A stretch of DNA of 64,000 nucleotides from the NCBI GenBank assembly GCA_028278405.1, contig JANQEK010000037.1:1-64000 (forward strand), read 5' to 3'. Source of the DNA: Nitrospinaceae bacterium. GTDB lineage: Bacteria > Nitrospinota > Nitrospinia > Nitrospinales > Nitrospinaceae. Position numbers and translations under genes: made by a program. The notes below the pieces were generated by a model. It ran no database searches and had not been told where the DNA came from. It saw only the letters and a list, made by a program, of their open reading frames with translations. Positions 62,641 to 64,000 of the stretch are shown here, piece after piece. The number at the start of each line of letters is the position of its first letter. Positions within the stretch are counted from its first letter, which is position 1.

Positions 62641-64000
62641 TTAACGATCTGATATTTGCTCGGACAACTCGTCTGCGGGGTAGGTAAGGATTTCAGAGAG
62701 GGTGGGGTGGTAATGTGGCATGGTCAGCAGGTCGTTTACTGTGCCTTTGTAGTACATGACGGCAATCAGTTGATGGATCAGCTCGCCGCCTTCAGGACCG
62801 GTGACATGTCCGCCGAGGATTTCGCCGTTGTTCGGGTTGCACAACAATTTTACATGGCCGTGTGTTTCGCCAAGGCATAATGACTTGCCATGGTCGTCGA
62901 ACGGATAGGAAGCCGCGAGGTAATCGATCTCCTTATTCTTGCAATCTTTCTCGGTAAGGCCAACGCTGGCGACCTGCGGATCGGTGAACACAACATTCGT
63001 CGTGAGTCGCTCGTCGACCTCACGCGGTGTTTCATCCAGATGTACCGCATTCCATCCAGCGACTTCGCCCTGCTGGATGGCGATGTGCACCACCTCGTGC
63101 AGGCCGTTGACGTCTCCAACGGCAAAAATGTGTGGCTGGCTGGTTTGCATGGCGCAATCGACGCCGATGCCCCACGGTCCCATCTCCACTCCCGCCGCGT
63201 CGAGGTTCAGTCCGTCGGTATTCGGGCGGCGTCCCAGCGCGTCCAGAATACAATCCGCCGATACGGTTTTTTCTTTATCCTCGTGTATAAACCGGACGAT
63301 TTTCTGTTCCCCTATGGTTGAAACCTGCTCCAGCTTCGTTCCAGTAAACAGATTCATGCCTTCTTCCCGCAACCTCGCTTCAACCGGCCGCACCAGATCT
63401 TCATCGGTGAACGACAGGATGTGCGAACTTCGCTGGATCAGCGTGACCTGGGTGCCGATGCGTTGATAAAACTGTGCCAACTCAACCGCAACCGGTCCGG
63501 CGCCCAGCACGATCATCGACCCAGGCTGGTCTTTCAGCTCCAATACGTCATCGCTGGTCAGGTATCCTGTTTCTTCCAGGCCGGGAACGGGAATTTGGGA
63601 GATGACCGATCCGGTGGCAATGATGAACGATTTTGCCGACATCCGTTGATCGCCGGCTTCGATTTCGTTGGGTGATACGAAAGTGGCTTTGTCTTCGATC
63701 AGGGTAAAGCGAGGGTTTTTGAGTTGCCCGATGCGGTAGTCGGCAAATTCGCGGATGAGCCGCGTCTTGCGATCTATAATGGCAGCCAGATCGGCCTGGA
63801 TGTTATTCGCGGCAAGGCCGAACTCTCCGGCTCGGTGCATGAGAGCCATGATGTCCGACGAGCGTAAAATAGTTTTGGTAGGCATGCACCCGCGCAGGAT
63901 GCATAGACCCCCGAGTGGACCGGGGTCGATGATCGCGACCTTTGCACCGGCTGATTGTGCCGTATTGGCCGCGGCGTAACCGCCGGAACCACCGCCGATG
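62641..64000 (-). CDS. Dihydrolipoamide dehydrogenase / mercuric reductase-like flavoprotein (5' cut by window)
   Basis: At least 453 codons, continuing beyond base 64000. FAD loop IGGGSGGYAAANTA lies at the window edge; the redox-active pair is CILRGCMPTK, unlike the usual CLNVGCIPSK. The NAD-binding loop VLGAGPVAVELAQFY and the C-terminal HPTLSE active-site His are present. It belongs to class I pyridine-nucleotide-disulfide oxidoreductases; both family names remain possible. It is not next to the gcv operon. Confidence 0.9.
   Translation of the reverse strand, partial: IGGGSGGYAAANTAQSAGAKVAIIDPGPLGGLCILRGCMPTKTILRSSDIMALMHRAGEFGLAANNIQADLAAIIDRKTRLIREFADYRIGQLKNPRFTLIEDKATFVSPNEIEAGDQRMSAKSFIIATGSVISQIPVPGLEETGYLTSDDVLELKDQPGSMIVLGAGPVAVELAQFYQRIGTQVTLIQRSSHILSFTDEDLVRPVEARLREEGMNLFTGTKLEQVSTIGEQKIVRFIHEDKEKTVSADCILDALGRRPNTDGLNLDAAGVEMGPWGIGVDCAMQTSQPHIFAVGDVNGLHEVVHIAIQQGEVAGWNAVHLDETPREVDERLTTNVVFTDPQVASVGLTEKDCKNKEIDYLAASYPFDDHGKSLCLGETHGHVKLLCNPNNGEILGGHVTGPEGGELIHQLIAVMYYKGTVNDLLTMPHYHPTLSEILTYPADELSEQISDR

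Overview
This 64 kb window comes from a Gram-negative (diderm), flagellated, chemotactic bacterium with moderate G+C. The diderm evidence is a TolC/HlyD/RND efflux set, many lipoproteins, outer-membrane barrels, and YidC with a large periplasmic domain. Gene content and style (SBBP/VCBS surface proteins, Sel1 and pentapeptide repeats, cytochrome c, fused AroDE) suggest a Nitrospinota- or deltaproteobacterium-like chromosome. That placement is inference; no 16S or tRNA gene was seen.

Layout. 1-99: 3' end of a VCBS-type surface protein, a paralogue of the large gene at 34140. 132-2412 (-): NfnAB-type bifurcating transhydrogenase / glutamate-synthase-like pair. 2669-9400 (+): tripartite RND efflux operon whose outer-membrane component is fused to a periplasmic substrate-binding domain. 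9424-13000: proline-rich secreted protein, Sel1-repeat protein, two tandem pentapeptide-repeat genes. 13505-18689: GT-C-like membrane protein, CheW, beta-barrel, LRR lipoprotein, SUMF1-like protein. 18700-20606 (-): LeuCD-type hydro-lyase. 20840-27271: SLC13 transporter, rhodanese, GCS2-family ligase with an M14 deacylase-like partner, fused AroDE. 27486-33206: flagellar block (FliT/FlgN-like chaperone, FliD, a large disordered protein, divergent sigma-28-like promoters, a 66-aa protein, a sigma-54 activator). 33371-39644: lipoproteins, a 1293-aa SBBP/VCBS protein, and a patchwork with a decayed mnmE fragment, small genes and a cytochrome c. 39798-43737 (-): rpmH-rnpA-yidD-yidC-mnmE operon. 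44068-51848: secreted repeat protein, TyrS, histidine ammonia-lyase family enzyme, methyltransferase, ModE-like regulator, phosphodiester glycosidase-like protein, DUF4399 lipoprotein. 51915-56292 (-): HAD phosphatase, LepB, LepA, nucleotidyltransferase. 56511-59448 (+): gcvT-gcvH-gcvPA without gcvPB. 59669-64000: HU protein, AT-rich patatin-like membrane lipase, and a lipoamide-dehydrogenase/mercuric-reductase-like flavoprotein cut by the window end.

Most notable signals: (i) FliD with EF-hand-type calcium loops inserted in its flagellin-IN motif, in an operon led by a disordered protein and preceded by back-to-back sigma-28-like promoters; (ii) a patch around the 3' end of mnmE, a known genomic-island integration target, with a decayed mnmE fragment and a 24-nt repeat that includes the stop codon; (iii) the substrate-binding/TolC fusion heading an RND operon. 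No CRISPR array, rRNA, tRNA, transposase or integrase gene was found. Most start codons were moved from the longest ORF to positions supported by a ribosome binding site or family N-terminus. All similarities are by eye; no database search was run.
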